The position numbers and the translations under genes are program-made. Under the pieces are notes generated by a model. The model ran no database searches and was not told the origin of the DNA. It saw only the letters and a list, made by a program, of their open reading frames with translations. Below are positions 16,566 through 25,449 of a stretch of DNA of 64,000 nt, piece by piece (position 1 is the stretch's first letter; every line of letters starts with the position of its first letter). Origin of the DNA: Arthrobacter sp. AZCC_0090 (GTDB taxonomy: Bacteria > Actinomycetota > Actinomycetes > Actinomycetales > Micrococcaceae). The stretch is from the NCBI RefSeq assembly GCF_014207375.1, contig NZ_JACHEE010000005.1, positions 248,001 through 312,000 of the forward strand, given 5' to 3'.

Positions 16566-16676
16566 CCTGAAAGCAGCCCGCAACCCGACGTCGCTCAGCT
16601 CAAAGAACCCCCGACGCGGAACGCCGTAGCATCCCCGCGAACGGCACGGGGCCGGGCGATTGACTAGACTCATGGC

Positions 16677-17495
16677 ATGCCCGTCGAGAAGAACGCCGTT
16701 GTGGCCACAGCGCCGGCTGCAACGCAGCAACACGGCGAAGCCGCATTCTTCGACGTCGACAACACCCTGATGAAGGGTGCCAGCCTCTTCCACGTCGCCC
16801 GGAAGATGTACGAACGCAAAGCGTTCACTCTGTCCCAAGCCGCAGGCTTCGCCTGGAAGCAGTTCAAGTTTGTCCTGCGCGGCGAAAACATGGAGGACGT
16901 CCATTCCGTCCGGGATTCCGCCCTGGTCCTCGCGGCAGGCATCAAAGTGTCCGACATCAAGGAGCTGGGCGAAGAGGTCTATGACGAAATGATCGAGTCC
17001 CGGATCTGGCCGGGTACCAAGGCCTTGGCGGAACAGCATCTGCGTGTTGGCCGGAAGGTCTGGCTGGTCACTGCTACGCCCATCGAAGTCGCCACCGTCA
17101 TTTCCACGCGGCTTGGACTGACCGGCGCATTGGGCACGGTGGGCGAGGTTGAAGATGGCGCCTACACTGGCCGCCTCGTAGGAGAAATCCTCCACGGCCC
17201 AGCCAAAGCCGTGGCCGTGCAGCGCGTGGCTGACGAAGAAGGCCTGGATTTGAACCGCTGCTGGGCGTATAGCGATTCACATAACGACATCCCGCTGCTC
17301 ACTTTGGTGGGTCACCCGGTGTGTATCAATCCCGATGCCGGACTGCGCCGCCATGCTCGGGAGAACAATTGGCCTGTCTATGACTTCCGCTCCGGCCGCC
17401 GGGCAGCCACGCTCGGCCTCAAAGCCGCCACTGTCGGAGGCGCCGTGTACGGCCTCTGGCGGGGTTTCTCCAAGTTCCGCAGCCCGAGGGCCTGA
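16677..17495 (+). CDS. HAD-IB family hydrolase (SerB-like phosphatase)
   Basis: 272 residues. Motif I is AAFFDVDNTLMKG (DxDxT near residue 27), a Thr-containing motif II is WLVTATPIEV, and the C-terminal motif is CWAYSDSHNDIPLL. This is the subfamily of phosphoserine-phosphatase-like enzymes and matches SerB1 (Rv0505c) in position and type. The substrate may be phosphoserine or another small phosphoester. The C terminus after residue 225 is basic and may contact membrane. TAGACT lies six bases before the ATG. Confidence 0.9.
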   Translation: MPVEKNAVVATAPAATQQHGEAAFFDVDNTLMKGASLFHVARKMYERKAFTLSQAAGFAWKQFKFVLRGENMEDVHSVRDSALVLAAGIKVSDIKELGEEVYDEMIESRIWPGTKALAEQHLRVGRKVWLVTATPIEVATVISTRLGLTGALGTVGEVEDGAYTGRLVGEILHGPAKAVAVQRVADEEGLDLNRCWAYSDSHNDIPLLTLVGHPVCINPDAGLRRHARENNWPVYDFRSGRRAATLGLKAATVGGAVYGLWRGFSKFRSPRA

Positions 17496-17774
17496 CTCAC
17501 ACGCACCCCCGCTGGCCTCTGACTCCCTAGCCAGCGACGCTCGCTCACTTTTGTGCCGGTTTCGGCCGATCCTCCTGCAGTTCTTTCGGCGAAAAGACGA
17601 ACCCTCCTGCACATGATGCAAAGACGGGATTCAGTGTTATGCCCCAAAGGTGCAGGAGGGTTCCACGATTTGGCCGCGTAAGTGAGCGAGCGTCGTCGAA
17701 ACAAGCGACAAACGTGAGCGAGCGTCGTCGAAACAAGCGACAAACGTGAGCGAGCGTCGTCGGGCCCCGCACGC
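17496..17774. repeat. Complex intergenic repeat region, locus 2
   Basis: About 280 bp without a gene. CGACGCTCGCTCAC (17535-17548) is the inverted form of GTGAGCGAGCGTCG, which recurs at 17682, 17714 and 17746. Bases 17542-17580 match the element after menA with three mismatches. Between them lies an inverted repeat with 14-bp perfect arms, GAACCCTCCTGCAC (17599-17612) and GTGCAGGAGGGTTC (17650-17663). Confidence 0.8.
17682..17762 (+). repeat. 32-bp tandem repeat, 2.5 copies
   Basis: The unit begins GTGAGCGAGCGTCGTCG and ends AAACAAGCGACAAAC. Full copies are 17682-17713 and 17714-17745, then a partial copy to 17762. It is the right end of the intergenic repeat region. Confidence 0.9.
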
Positions 17775-17809
17775 AAAAATGCCCGCAGCCTCGAAAGGCA
17801 ACGGGCATT
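17775..17809 (-). terminator. Intrinsic terminator of the bS22 gene
   Basis: On the minus strand AATGCCCG pairs with CGGGCATT and is followed by TTTT. It sits 20 bp after the stop of the bS22 gene. Confidence 0.85.
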
Positions 17810-17828
17810 CACGCTATAGGAAGTATCT

Positions 17829-17927
17829 CTACTTCTTGTTGCGGCGCTGGTGGCGGGTCTTGCGAAGCAGCTTGCGGTGCTTCTTCTTGGCCATACGCTT
17901 GCGGCGCTTCTTAATAACTGAACCCAC
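17829..17927 (-). CDS. Small ribosomal protein bS22 (AURKAIP1/COX24 domain)
   Basis: A 32-residue, extremely basic protein that begins MGSVIKKRRKRMAKKKHRKL and ends RRNKK. This is the actinobacterial bS22 seen in mycobacterial ribosomes, where it binds the 30S subunit near the decoding region. The start is GTG with AAGGA eight bases upstream, and an intrinsic terminator follows. It lies next to the excisionase-type HTH gene, as Rv0500B lies next to Rv0500A. The gene is easily missed because of its size. Confidence 0.93.
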   Translation of the reverse strand: MGSVIKKRRKRMAKKKHRKLLRKTRHQRRNKK

Positions 17928-18116
17928 GAAAGTTCCTTACCAAACTAGATGAAGGCTCTGTCTGCTGGGTGAGGTCCTTCTACTGAGTAACAGAGTACTG
18001 AGCAACAGACTTTACAACTGACAGATTCTTACAATGACGTAAAACGTTCCTTAACAGGGTACCGCCTATCAGGGGCACCCAATGACCGCCGGGCCCTCAG
18101 GGGAACCAAGCAAGGC

Positions 18117-18329
18117 TCAGGCGGTCTCTGAGTGTCCGTCCACGACTGCTCCCTTGAGGTACTGGCTCACTGCTTCCTCAGGGACACGGAATGATCGTCC
18201 AAAACGGACGGCTGGCATTTCTCCCGAGTGAACCAGGCGGTACACGGTCATTTTAGAAACCCGGAGGACTTCGGCGACTTCGGCCACTGTCATGAAACGC
18301 GCGTTCGAGAAGTTAGCCTCTGCGGACAT
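18117..18329 (-). CDS. Excisionase-type helix-turn-helix DNA-binding protein
   Basis: 70 residues, nearly all a MerR-like winged helix: FMTVAEVAEVLRVSKMTVYRL, then HSGEMPAVRFGRSFRVPEEAV. Despite the excisionase family name, there is no integrase or phage gene nearby, and position and size match Rv0500A, a conserved chromosomal regulator of unknown target. The ATG has GGAG six bases upstream. It is the first gene before bS22 on the same strand, 189 bp apart. Confidence 0.9.
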   Translation of the reverse strand: MSAEANFSNARFMTVAEVAEVLRVSKMTVYRLVHSGEMPAVRFGRSFRVPEEAVSQYLKGAVVDGHSETA

Positions 18330-18487
18330 TTCTCCATATTCCTTTGCTCTCAGCGGTTAGCGGCGAACCCCAGCATTCATTACCTGGTGTGCCGATGCTG
18401 AGCCATCAAACAACCATGTGCTAGATACTCTAGAGGCTGCTGGTACGAAAGTGAAAGTCTTTCGGCCAACTCGGGGCTCGGGTTCCG

Positions 18488-19630
18488 CTAGTCCGCAGCC
18501 GCCACCCGACGCTTGCGGGCCGAGGCCGCCAACTGGCCCAGGACGGACACCGTGACGTCCCATTCCATGCAGGCGTCAGTAACACTCTGGCCGTACACCA
18601 AGTCCTGCTCCCCGGCCAGCTGCCGCTCCACATCCAGGTTCTGCGCCCCGCCTACCAGGAAGCTTTCCAGCATGACGCCGGCGATCGGCGAAGCCACGTT
18701 GTCCTCCAGCTGGGCGCCGATCTCCAGGGCCACCTCGGCCTGGCGGTGGTGGCTCTTGCCGCTGTTGGCGTGGCTCGCGTCCACGATCAGCCGGGGATTC
18801 AGTCCCTTGCCCGAGAGCTTCTCCGAGGCGGCAGCGACGTCGGCGGCGGAGTAGTTCGGTCCCTTGCGGCCTCCGCGGAGGATCACATGGGTGTCCGGGT
18901 TGCCCGACGTCGCCACGAGGGCGGCACGGCCATCGCCGTCGATCCCCAAGAACGCCTGAGGGGCGGCGGACGCACCGCAAGCATCGATCGCTACCTGGAG
19001 GTCGCCGTCGGTCCCGTTCTTGAAGCCGATCGGCATGGACAGACCGGAGGCGAGCTGGCGGTGGATCTGGCTCTCGGTGGTGCGGGCACCAATGGCGCCC
19101 CACGCCACGAGGTCGGCCATGTACTGGGGGCTGATGGGTTCCAGGAACTCGGTAGCCGTCGGCAGGCCCAAGGCTGTGACTTGCTGCAGGAATCCACGCG
19201 CCGCACGGAGGCCGGCCGCGATGTCGTGGCTGCCGTCCAAGTGGGGATCGTTGATGAGGCCCTTCCAGCCGACCGTGGTGCGCGGCTTCTCGAAGTAGGC
19301 CCGCATGACGATCAGGAGGTCTTCTTTGTGCTTCTCGGCCTGGCTGACGAGGCGACGGGCGTATTCCAGCCCGGCCTTGGGGTCGTGGATGGAGCACGGG
19401 CCAACGATCACCAGGAGGCGGTCGTCCACGCCGTCCATGATGGCGCGGACTCCATCACGCCCGCGCTCGACGACGGCCGCGGCCCTCGCGTCCAGGGGCA
19501 GTTCCGCAATGATGTCCTGCGGCGTGGGGAGCGGTTCGAAGCGGCTGACACGCAGGTTCGACGTCGACTGCGCGGCGGCATTCTCGACGTCGGCGTGATG
19601 TGTGGTGGGCTCTGCGGCGATGCTGGTCAT
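18488..19630 (-). CDS. aroG: 3-Deoxy-7-phosphoheptulonate synthase (DAHP synthase, type I)
   Basis: 380 residues. It condenses phosphoenolpyruvate and erythrose 4-phosphate, the first step of aromatic amino acid synthesis. Type I (AroF/G/H) motifs are LLVIVGPCSIHDPKAGLEYA, MRAYFEKPRTTVGWKGLIND, GSHDIAAGLRAARGFL, IGARTTESQIHRQLASGLS, GFKNGTDGD and VDASHANSGK. The N-terminal 25 residues are variable. The gene is alone and lies behind a 19-residue aromatic leader peptide and hairpins, so attenuation control is likely. The choice between aroF and aroG as a name is arbitrary. Confidence 0.94.
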   Translation of the reverse strand: MTSIAAEPTTHHADVENAAAQSTSNLRVSRFEPLPTPQDIIAELPLDARAAAVVERGRDGVRAIMDGVDDRLLVIVGPCSIHDPKAGLEYARRLVSQAEKHKEDLLIVMRAYFEKPRTTVGWKGLINDPHLDGSHDIAAGLRAARGFLQQVTALGLPTATEFLEPISPQYMADLVAWGAIGARTTESQIHRQLASGLSMPIGFKNGTDGDLQVAIDACGASAAPQAFLGIDGDGRAALVATSGNPDTHVILRGGRKGPNYSAADVAAASEKLSGKGLNPRLIVDASHANSGKSHHRQAEVALEIGAQLEDNVASPIAGVMLESFLVGGAQNLDVERQLAGEQDLVYGQSVTDACMEWDVTVSVLGQLAASARKRRVAAAD

Positions 19631-19803
19631 GAAGTGGGTCCTGTTCCGGAGAGGAGCGGACCCTACTCAGAGCCCGCCTGGAAATGGCGAAGGGCAGAGA
19701 ATGATCTCTGCCCTGTTGGCTCTGAAGGAAAGTTGGATGCGTGTCAGTTAGACGCGGGCCCCTCCAGAGCCAACGAAAAATACGCATACCAACGGTTAGT
19801 CAT
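19631..19803 (-). promoter_or_regulatory. Putative aromatic amino acid attenuator of the DAHP synthase gene
   Basis: Reading along the minus strand: leader peptide codons (19803-19744); GTTGGCTCTG inside the leader (19774-19765); its perfect complement CAGAGCCAAC (19724-19715); a 9-bp stem hairpin GGGCAGAGA/TCTCTGCCC (19713-19692); GGGCTCTG (19675-19668), which can compete for CAGAGCC; and a hairpin GGGTCC/GGACCC (19663-19637) that masks the Shine-Dalgarno area of the synthase gene. Mutually exclusive pairings next to a stretch of Trp/Tyr/Phe codons fit ribosome-mediated control. The exact switch (transcription or translation) is not resolved by eye. Confidence 0.7.
19744..19803 (-). CDS. Aromatic leader peptide (aroR-like)
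   Basis: A 19-residue open reading frame, MTNRWYAYFSLALEGPASN. Four of residues 5-9 are aromatic: Trp5, Tyr6, Tyr8 and Phe9, covering all three end products of the pathway. TATGGT lies six bases before the ATG, so the mRNA probably starts at the ATG. A similar leader (aroR) was described for the DAHP synthase gene of Corynebacterium glutamicum. It is followed by complementary segments and a hairpin before the synthase gene. Confidence 0.75.
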   Translation of the reverse strand: MTNRWYAYFSLALEGPASN

Positions 19804-19949
19804 AGCCAAACCATAGCGTCGGTTTCCCGGTGCCCGCAAATCGAAATGCAACGACATCAAGAGAAACCGCTTCCCCGCGCACTATAAACTTCACCTCAGA
19901 ACAACGTTGCCGGTCCCATAAGAAGGCGGGCAACTCCAGAAAGGAACTC

Positions 19950-20963
19950 ATGCCAGGCAGAAGAAACACCCGGCGGGTGGGCATCGCAGATGTGGCATCC
20001 ATGGCCGGCGTTTCGCATGCCACCGTTTCCCGCGTCATGAACGGTAATACCACTGTGGACGCGGACATTGCCGCGCGCGTTCGCGTGGCCGCCTCCGAGC
20101 TGAAATACAAGCCGAACCCGGTGGGCCGGAGCCTGGCCCTGGGGAAAACAGACACGATCGGAATCGTGGTTCCGGATCTTTCCAACCCCACGTTCCAGGC
20201 CATCCTTCGCGGGCTCAGCATTGCCGCCGCCCGCGACGGCTACCGCGTCTTGATCGCGGACTCATCCGAGGTTTCCAGTGAAGAGGCAATTCTCGCGGGA
20301 GAAGCCCGGCGGCGTTGCGACGGCGTCGTTCTCTGCGCCCCCCGCATGAGCGACGCCGAACTCGAAGAACTCGCCCCCACGCTCTATCCCCTCGTCCTCA
20401 TCAACCGGACCACCGAGTCTGTGCCGACACCCAGCCTCGTAGTGGACTACGGCCAAGGCATCCAGGAACTTGCCGCCCATCTCGTTGAGCTGGGCCATCG
20501 CAAACTGGCCTACCTGACAGGGCCGGACCGCAGCGCGTCCAACGTTCAGCGGCTCCGCGGGCTCGAGAAGTTCACGGCTGAGTACCCGGACGTCGAATTG
20601 CGGTTCATTCCCGGCGGCAATACGTTCGACGCCGGATTCGAGTCGAGCGATGCCGTCGCCTCATGTGGTGCCACCGGCATCCTCGTCTTCAACGACGTCG
20701 CCGCGATGGGCCTGTTGAGCGGGCTGAGCCAGCGTGGAATCCGCGTACCGGAAGACTTGTCGCTGACGGGTTTCGATGACATGCCGTTCGCCCGGTACAC
20801 GATGCCTCCGCTGACCACAGCCGCCGTGCCGATCTCCGACCTCGGGGATCTCGCGTGGCGCCGCATGCGGGAGCAGATCCAGGCCAACGACGCCGCCTCC
20901 CCCACGAACTACTTCCCGCCGCAGATTAAGCTCAGGGGCAGCACGGGGCCAGTCAAGGCCTAG
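19950..20963 (+). CDS. LacI family transcriptional regulator
   Basis: 337 residues. The N-terminal HTH is VGIADVASMAGVSHATVSRV followed by MNGNTTVDADIAARVRVAA, with the hinge LKYKPNPVGRSLALGKT. The periplasmic-binding-like domain (IGIVVPDLSNPTFQAILRGL onwards) binds an effector, usually a sugar. I start at the ATG at 19950, which has AAGGAA upstream; the longer frame lacks conservation. No sugar genes are adjacent, so the target is unknown. Its 3' end overlaps the end of the GntR gene by 11 bp. Confidence 0.93.
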   Translation: MPGRRNTRRVGIADVASMAGVSHATVSRVMNGNTTVDADIAARVRVAASELKYKPNPVGRSLALGKTDTIGIVVPDLSNPTFQAILRGLSIAAARDGYRVLIADSSEVSSEEAILAGEARRRCDGVVLCAPRMSDAELEELAPTLYPLVLINRTTESVPTPSLVVDYGQGIQELAAHLVELGHRKLAYLTGPDRSASNVQRLRGLEKFTAEYPDVELRFIPGGNTFDAGFESSDAVASCGATGILVFNDVAAMGLLSGLSQRGIRVPEDLSLTGFDDMPFARYTMPPLTTAAVPISDLGDLAWRRMREQIQANDAASPTNYFPPQIKLRGSTGPVKA

Positions 20964-21657
20964 TTTCCGCAGGCGGCTGCCCTAGCCCGGCCTCGCGGTA
21001 GTACCCTTCGATGTGCGCGGCTACGAGCGTCGCTGCCCGGGCGCCGTCGCCGTCGTTCACTGCCGCCAAAATGGCACGGTGCTCACAGCGCAGGCGCTTG
21101 GCCGTGCTATCCCAATCCGGCAGGTTTGCCGTGAGGGCCGCGGCGTAGCCCTCAATCGCTTCACGCAGCGAGCCCATGATGGTGCTCACCACGGCATTTC
21201 CCGCCGCTTCGGCCAACGCCAAGTGAAAGGCGACGTCCAGCGCGAGGAAGTCGTCGACGGCGGAGCTCGAGTCCATTTCGTCAAGTAACCGTGCCGCTTC
21301 CTTGAGTTCGGGGGCGTCGGCTTTGGCTCGGGACACCGCCCACGATTCGAGCAAGACCCGCGTTTGCACGATATCCGCAACGGGCAAATGCTGGGTGGCC
21401 ACATGGAGGCGGAGCGCTGAGCCGAGGGCCGTGGCCGGTTCCGCGATGACCACCGTCCCGGCGTCCTTGCCCGAGCCTACGCTCGCCCGCACCACGCCCA
21501 TGGCTTCCAGGATCCGGATGGCTTCGCGCACCGAGGTCCGTGAGACTTCCAATTGTTCGGCGAGTGCCCGTTCGGCGGGAAGCCGTCCACCCAGCACCAA
21601 GTGCCCGTCGGACAATTGTTTTTCGATCCAGCTCAGGACGAGCTCGTGCGTTCGCAT
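20953..21657 (-). CDS. FadR-subfamily GntR regulator (probable lactate-responsive, LldR-like)
   Basis: 234 residues. The winged helix is LGGRLPAERALAEQLEVSRT with SVREAIRILEAMGVV. The C-terminal FCD domain has the metal-site residues in LDVAFHLALAEAAGN, CEHRAILAAVNDGD and AAHIEGYYREAG. It is divergent from the lactate dehydrogenase gene, with two TGTGGTnnnACCACA operators between them, the expected FadR/LldR half-site TGGT..ACCA. TAGTAT lies six bases before the ATG. It probably represses lldD and itself. Confidence 0.9.
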   Translation of the reverse strand: MRTHELVLSWIEKQLSDGHLVLGGRLPAERALAEQLEVSRTSVREAIRILEAMGVVRASVGSGKDAGTVVIAEPATALGSALRLHVATQHLPVADIVQTRVLLESWAVSRAKADAPELKEAARLLDEMDSSSAVDDFLALDVAFHLALAEAAGNAVVSTIMGSLREAIEGYAAALTANLPDWDSTAKRLRCEHRAILAAVNDGDGARAATLVAAHIEGYYREAGLGQPPAETRP

Positions 21658-21673
21658 GCATAAATACTAGTTG

Positions 21674-21690
21674 ATGTGGTTGGACCACAT
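21674..21690. promoter_or_regulatory. GntR operator 1 (lldD/GntR intergenic)
   Basis: ATGTGGT-TGG-ACCACAT, a perfect palindrome with 7-bp arms that contains the FadR-family core TGGTNNNACCA. It lies 16 bp before the regulator start. Confidence 0.85.
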
Positions 21691-21699
21691 GACATAGAG

Positions 21700-21714
21700 T
21701 GTGGTCTAACCACA
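21700..21714. promoter_or_regulatory. GntR operator 2 (lldD/GntR intergenic)
   Basis: TGTGGT-CTA-ACCACA, a perfect palindrome with 6-bp arms centred 25 bp from operator 1. It lies 23 bp before the lldD start, where bound protein would block the promoter. Confidence 0.85.
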
Positions 21715-21737
21715 CAGTCAATCCTGGAGACAGCACC

Positions 21738-23036
21738 ATGACGCAGACCGTCCAGCCGAACAGCACCCCTTCCCCTGAGGTGCCCGCGAAAGCCCCCACC
21801 GCCGTCGGGCGTCCCGCTGCACTCAAGCGTCGGGTTCCCAAATACGCGGACCTGGCCCCCCTGATGAAGTTCAAGAAGCCCGAGTTCAGCAACGCGGCGA
21901 AGCTGCGGCGCGCATCCACCATTTGGGAACTGCGGGACATGGCCAAGCGGCGAACTCCCCAGGCACCATTCGACTACACGGATGGTGCTGCGGAAGCCGA
22001 GATCACCCTTCGCCGGGCCCGCCAGGCTTTCCAGGACATCGAGTTCCGGCCGGGGATCCTGCGCGACGTCTCCAGCATTGACCTCGGCACCGAGATTCTG
22101 GGCAAGGAGTCTCGGCTTCCTTTCGGCATCGCGCCCACGGGATTCACGCGCATGATGCAGTCGGAGGGTGAGTACGCGGGCTCGCAGGCTGCCGAAGCGG
22201 CTGGCATTCCTTACACCCTGTCCACGATGGGCACGGCCTCCATCGAGGACGTGGCTGCGGCGGCTCCGAACGGCCGCAACTGGTTCCAGCTGTACCTCTG
22301 GACGGACCGGGACCGCTCCCTCGAACTGATCGAGCGCGCCGACAAGGCCGGAAACGACACCCTCATGGTCACGGTGGATACCGCCGTCGCGGGCGCTCGG
22401 TTGCGGGACGTCCGCAACGGCATGACCATTCCGCCGGCACTCACAGTGAAGACCGTGCTGGACGCCTCGTACCGGCCCGCTTGGTGGTTCAACTTCCTCA
22501 CGCACGAGCCGCTGACCTTCGCCTCGCTCTCGCGCTATACGGGCACCGTGGCGGACCTCATCAACTCCATGTTCGATCCCACCCTGACCTTCGATGATCT
22601 CGACTGGCTGCGCGAAACGTGGAAGGGCAAGCTGGTGGTCAAGGGCATTCAGACCGTCGAAGATGCCCGCAAAGTGGTGGACCACGGCGCGGACGGCGTG
22701 GTGGTCTCCAACCACGGCGGACGCCAACTGGACCGCGCCCCGATTCCGCTGCACCTCGTTCCAGAGGTCTCCGCCGCCCTGAAAGACAGCGACGCGGCCG
22801 TCATCCTGGACACGGGCATCATGAGCGGCGCGGACATCGTGGCAGCACTGGCACTCGGTGCAGACTTCGCGCTGATCGGCAGGGCCTACCTCTACGGGCT
22901 CATGGCCGGCGGCCGCGCAGGCGTGGACCGCACCATCCAGATCCTGGAGAAGGACATGGCCCGCACCATGGCCCTGCTTGGAGTCACCAAGGTCTCGGAA
23001 CTCAACCCGGACCACGTGCGCCTACTGCAGCGCTAG
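21738..23036 (+). CDS. lldD: L-lactate dehydrogenase (quinone), FMN-dependent LldD
   Basis: 432 residues of the alpha-hydroxy-acid dehydrogenase family. It oxidises L-lactate to pyruvate at the membrane face using FMN and quinone. Visible motifs: [31 protein letters not shown], the catalytic His and Arg region [14 protein letters not shown], and [30 protein letters not shown] at the FMN phosphate site. The ATG at 21738 has CTGGAG upstream. The divergent GntR regulator and operators support lactate, though another 2-hydroxy acid is possible. Confidence 0.9.
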   Translation: MTQTVQPNSTPSPEVPAKAPTAVGRPAALKRRVPKYADLAPLMKFKKPEFSNAAKLRRASTIWELRDMAKRRTPQAPFDYTDGAAEAEITLRRARQAFQDIEFRPGILRDVSSIDLGTEILGKESRLPFGIAPTGFTRMMQSEGEYAGSQAAEAAGIPYTLSTMGTASIEDVAAAAPNGRNWFQLYLWTDRDRSLELIERADKAGNDTLMVTVDTAVAGARLRDVRNGMTIPPALTVKTVLDASYRPAWWFNFLTHEPLTFASLSRYTGTVADLINSMFDPTLTFDDLDWLRETWKGKLVVKGIQTVEDARKVVDHGADGVVVSNHGGRQLDRAPIPLHLVPEVSAALKDSDAAVILDTGIMSGADIVAALALGADFALIGRAYLYGLMAGGRAGVDRTIQILEKDMARTMALLGVTKVSELNPDHVRLLQR

Positions 23037-23045
23037 GCCGGGCTG

Positions 23046-23111
23046 CCCAACTAACTCGCAGTTGTTGTCGTTTTGGGGCCTCAAAACGACAACAAATGCG
23101 AGTTAGTTGGG
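23046..23111. repeat. 66-bp palindromic repeat element, copy 2
   Basis: Begins CCCAACTAACTCGCAGTTGT and ends ATGCGAGTTAGTTGGG. It is a near-perfect palindrome around a GGGGCC centre. Same length as the element at 3174-3239. It lies between the converging lldD and gdhA genes and could end both transcripts. Confidence 0.9.
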
Positions 23112-23156
23112 TGGGGTGGGCAGGATGGCGCGGGTGCGCGCGTGCGTGGCTTGGGC

Positions 23157-24635
<1,479 letters not shown>

Positions 24636-24669
24636 TCAAGGAAATCAGCAAGCAGCAGCCACCCCGACG

Positions 24670-24685
24670 TGTGATCGGGATCACT
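24670..24685. promoter_or_regulatory. Possible CRP/GlxR site upstream of gdhA
   Basis: TGTGA-TCGGGA-TCACT matches nine of ten specified bases of TGTGAN6TCACA. It lies between gdhA and the stop of the upstream regulator gene. Confidence 0.45.
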
Positions 24686-24697
24686 CCAAATATCCGG

Positions 24698-25312
24698 CTA
24701 CTTCTTCCGGCCGAACTTCGGCAAGTTGGGCAGGTTCGGCAGATTCGCCAAGAGGTCCGCTGCCTTCGTTGCCGCGCGGCCAACCGTGCGGCCGATCTGC
24801 TGCGGCATGGTGTCGTCCAGTCCGGCAGCAACGGCGCCGGAATCCGGCACGGCTTCCGGCGAGCGCGCGACGTCGGTGCTCGCCGATGACGCGCCAAGGG
24901 GCTCGCCGTCGGGCTGCGAGAGCTCGTTCCTCCCGCCGCGCTGGCTGGCTGCGCGCTGGCCGGCAAGGCCCTCCCCGACGTCACCCTGCTGGCCCGCGCG
25001 CTGGCGGGGGCTGCGGGCAGCGGTGGCGGTTTCGGCTGCAGGCCGGGCGGGCCCGACGTCGAACGTCTCGAGCCAGCTGGCAACCCCGGCGAGCGGCTTG
25101 GGGTTCAACGCGTAGTAGCGTTTCTGCCCCTGTGCGCGCATGCTGACGAGATCCGCCTCGCGGAGTACCTTCAAATGTTTTGAAATGGTGGGCTGGCTCG
25201 CTGCGAGCTCCTCCACCAGTTCCCCCACAGCTTTGTCCCCAGAGCGGAGGGAAACCAGAATGTCACGCCGGGTTGCCTCAGCAATGACGGCAAATACGTC
25301 GTCAGTCACCAT
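24698..25312 (-). CDS. ArsR-type winged-helix regulator with long C-terminal tail
   Basis: 204 residues. Residues 1-85 are an ArsR-like domain: FAVIAEATRRDILVSLRSGD, ELAASQPTISKHLKVLREAD and AQGQKRYYALNP. No Cys metal-site motif is present. About 110 further residues are low-complexity, ending in the odd repeat LLANLPNLPNLPKFGRKK. Similar tails occur in related actinobacterial regulators, perhaps for partner contact. The ATG at 25312 is preceded by TAGGGT and GGGAGG, so either a leaderless or an SD-led start is possible. gdhA lies 203 bp downstream; co-regulation is unproven. Confidence 0.83.
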   Translation of the reverse strand: MVTDDVFAVIAEATRRDILVSLRSGDKAVGELVEELAASQPTISKHLKVLREADLVSMRAQGQKRYYALNPKPLAGVASWLETFDVGPARPAAETATAARSPRQRAGQQGDVGEGLAGQRAASQRGGRNELSQPDGEPLGASSASTDVARSPEAVPDSGAVAAGLDDTMPQQIGRTVGRAATKAADLLANLPNLPNLPKFGRKK

Positions 25313-25380
25313 GCCTCCCACCCTAGCGACATATACGCCAAAAGGCATCAACTATTTCGCCTGTGACCGCAGCGTCGCTC

Positions 25381-25449
25381 CGGCCTTGCGCCGGCGGTGA
25401 GTTCGGCCTTGCGCCGGCGGTGAGTTCGGCCTTGCGCCGACGGTAAGTT
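25381..25449 (+). repeat. 23-bp tandem repeat, three copies
   Basis: Units at 25381-25403, 25404-25426 and 25427-25449. The unit begins CGGCCTTGCGCCGGCGGTGA; the third copy has two changes. The unit is itself partly palindromic (CGGC...GCCG). It lies between the divergent ArsR-type and membrane protein genes. Confidence 0.9.

Noticed and set aside
17682..17762. Possible CRISPR array
   Set aside because: The units are contiguous tandem repeats without unique spacers, and no cas gene is present.
18117..18329. Excisionase of an integrated element
   Set aside because: No integrase, attachment-site repeats or phage genes nearby; position next to bS22 matches a chromosomal regulator.
18746..19816. 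A 356-residue plus-strand frame opposite the DAHP synthase gene
   Set aside because: It covers the synthase motifs in reverse and would also run through the leader region; no family resemblance.
21633..23015. A 460-residue minus-strand frame opposite lldD
   Set aside because: It is a shadow frame of a well-supported gene: residue composition is Gly/Arg/His-rich, no family resemblance, and the plus strand encodes clear lldD motifs.
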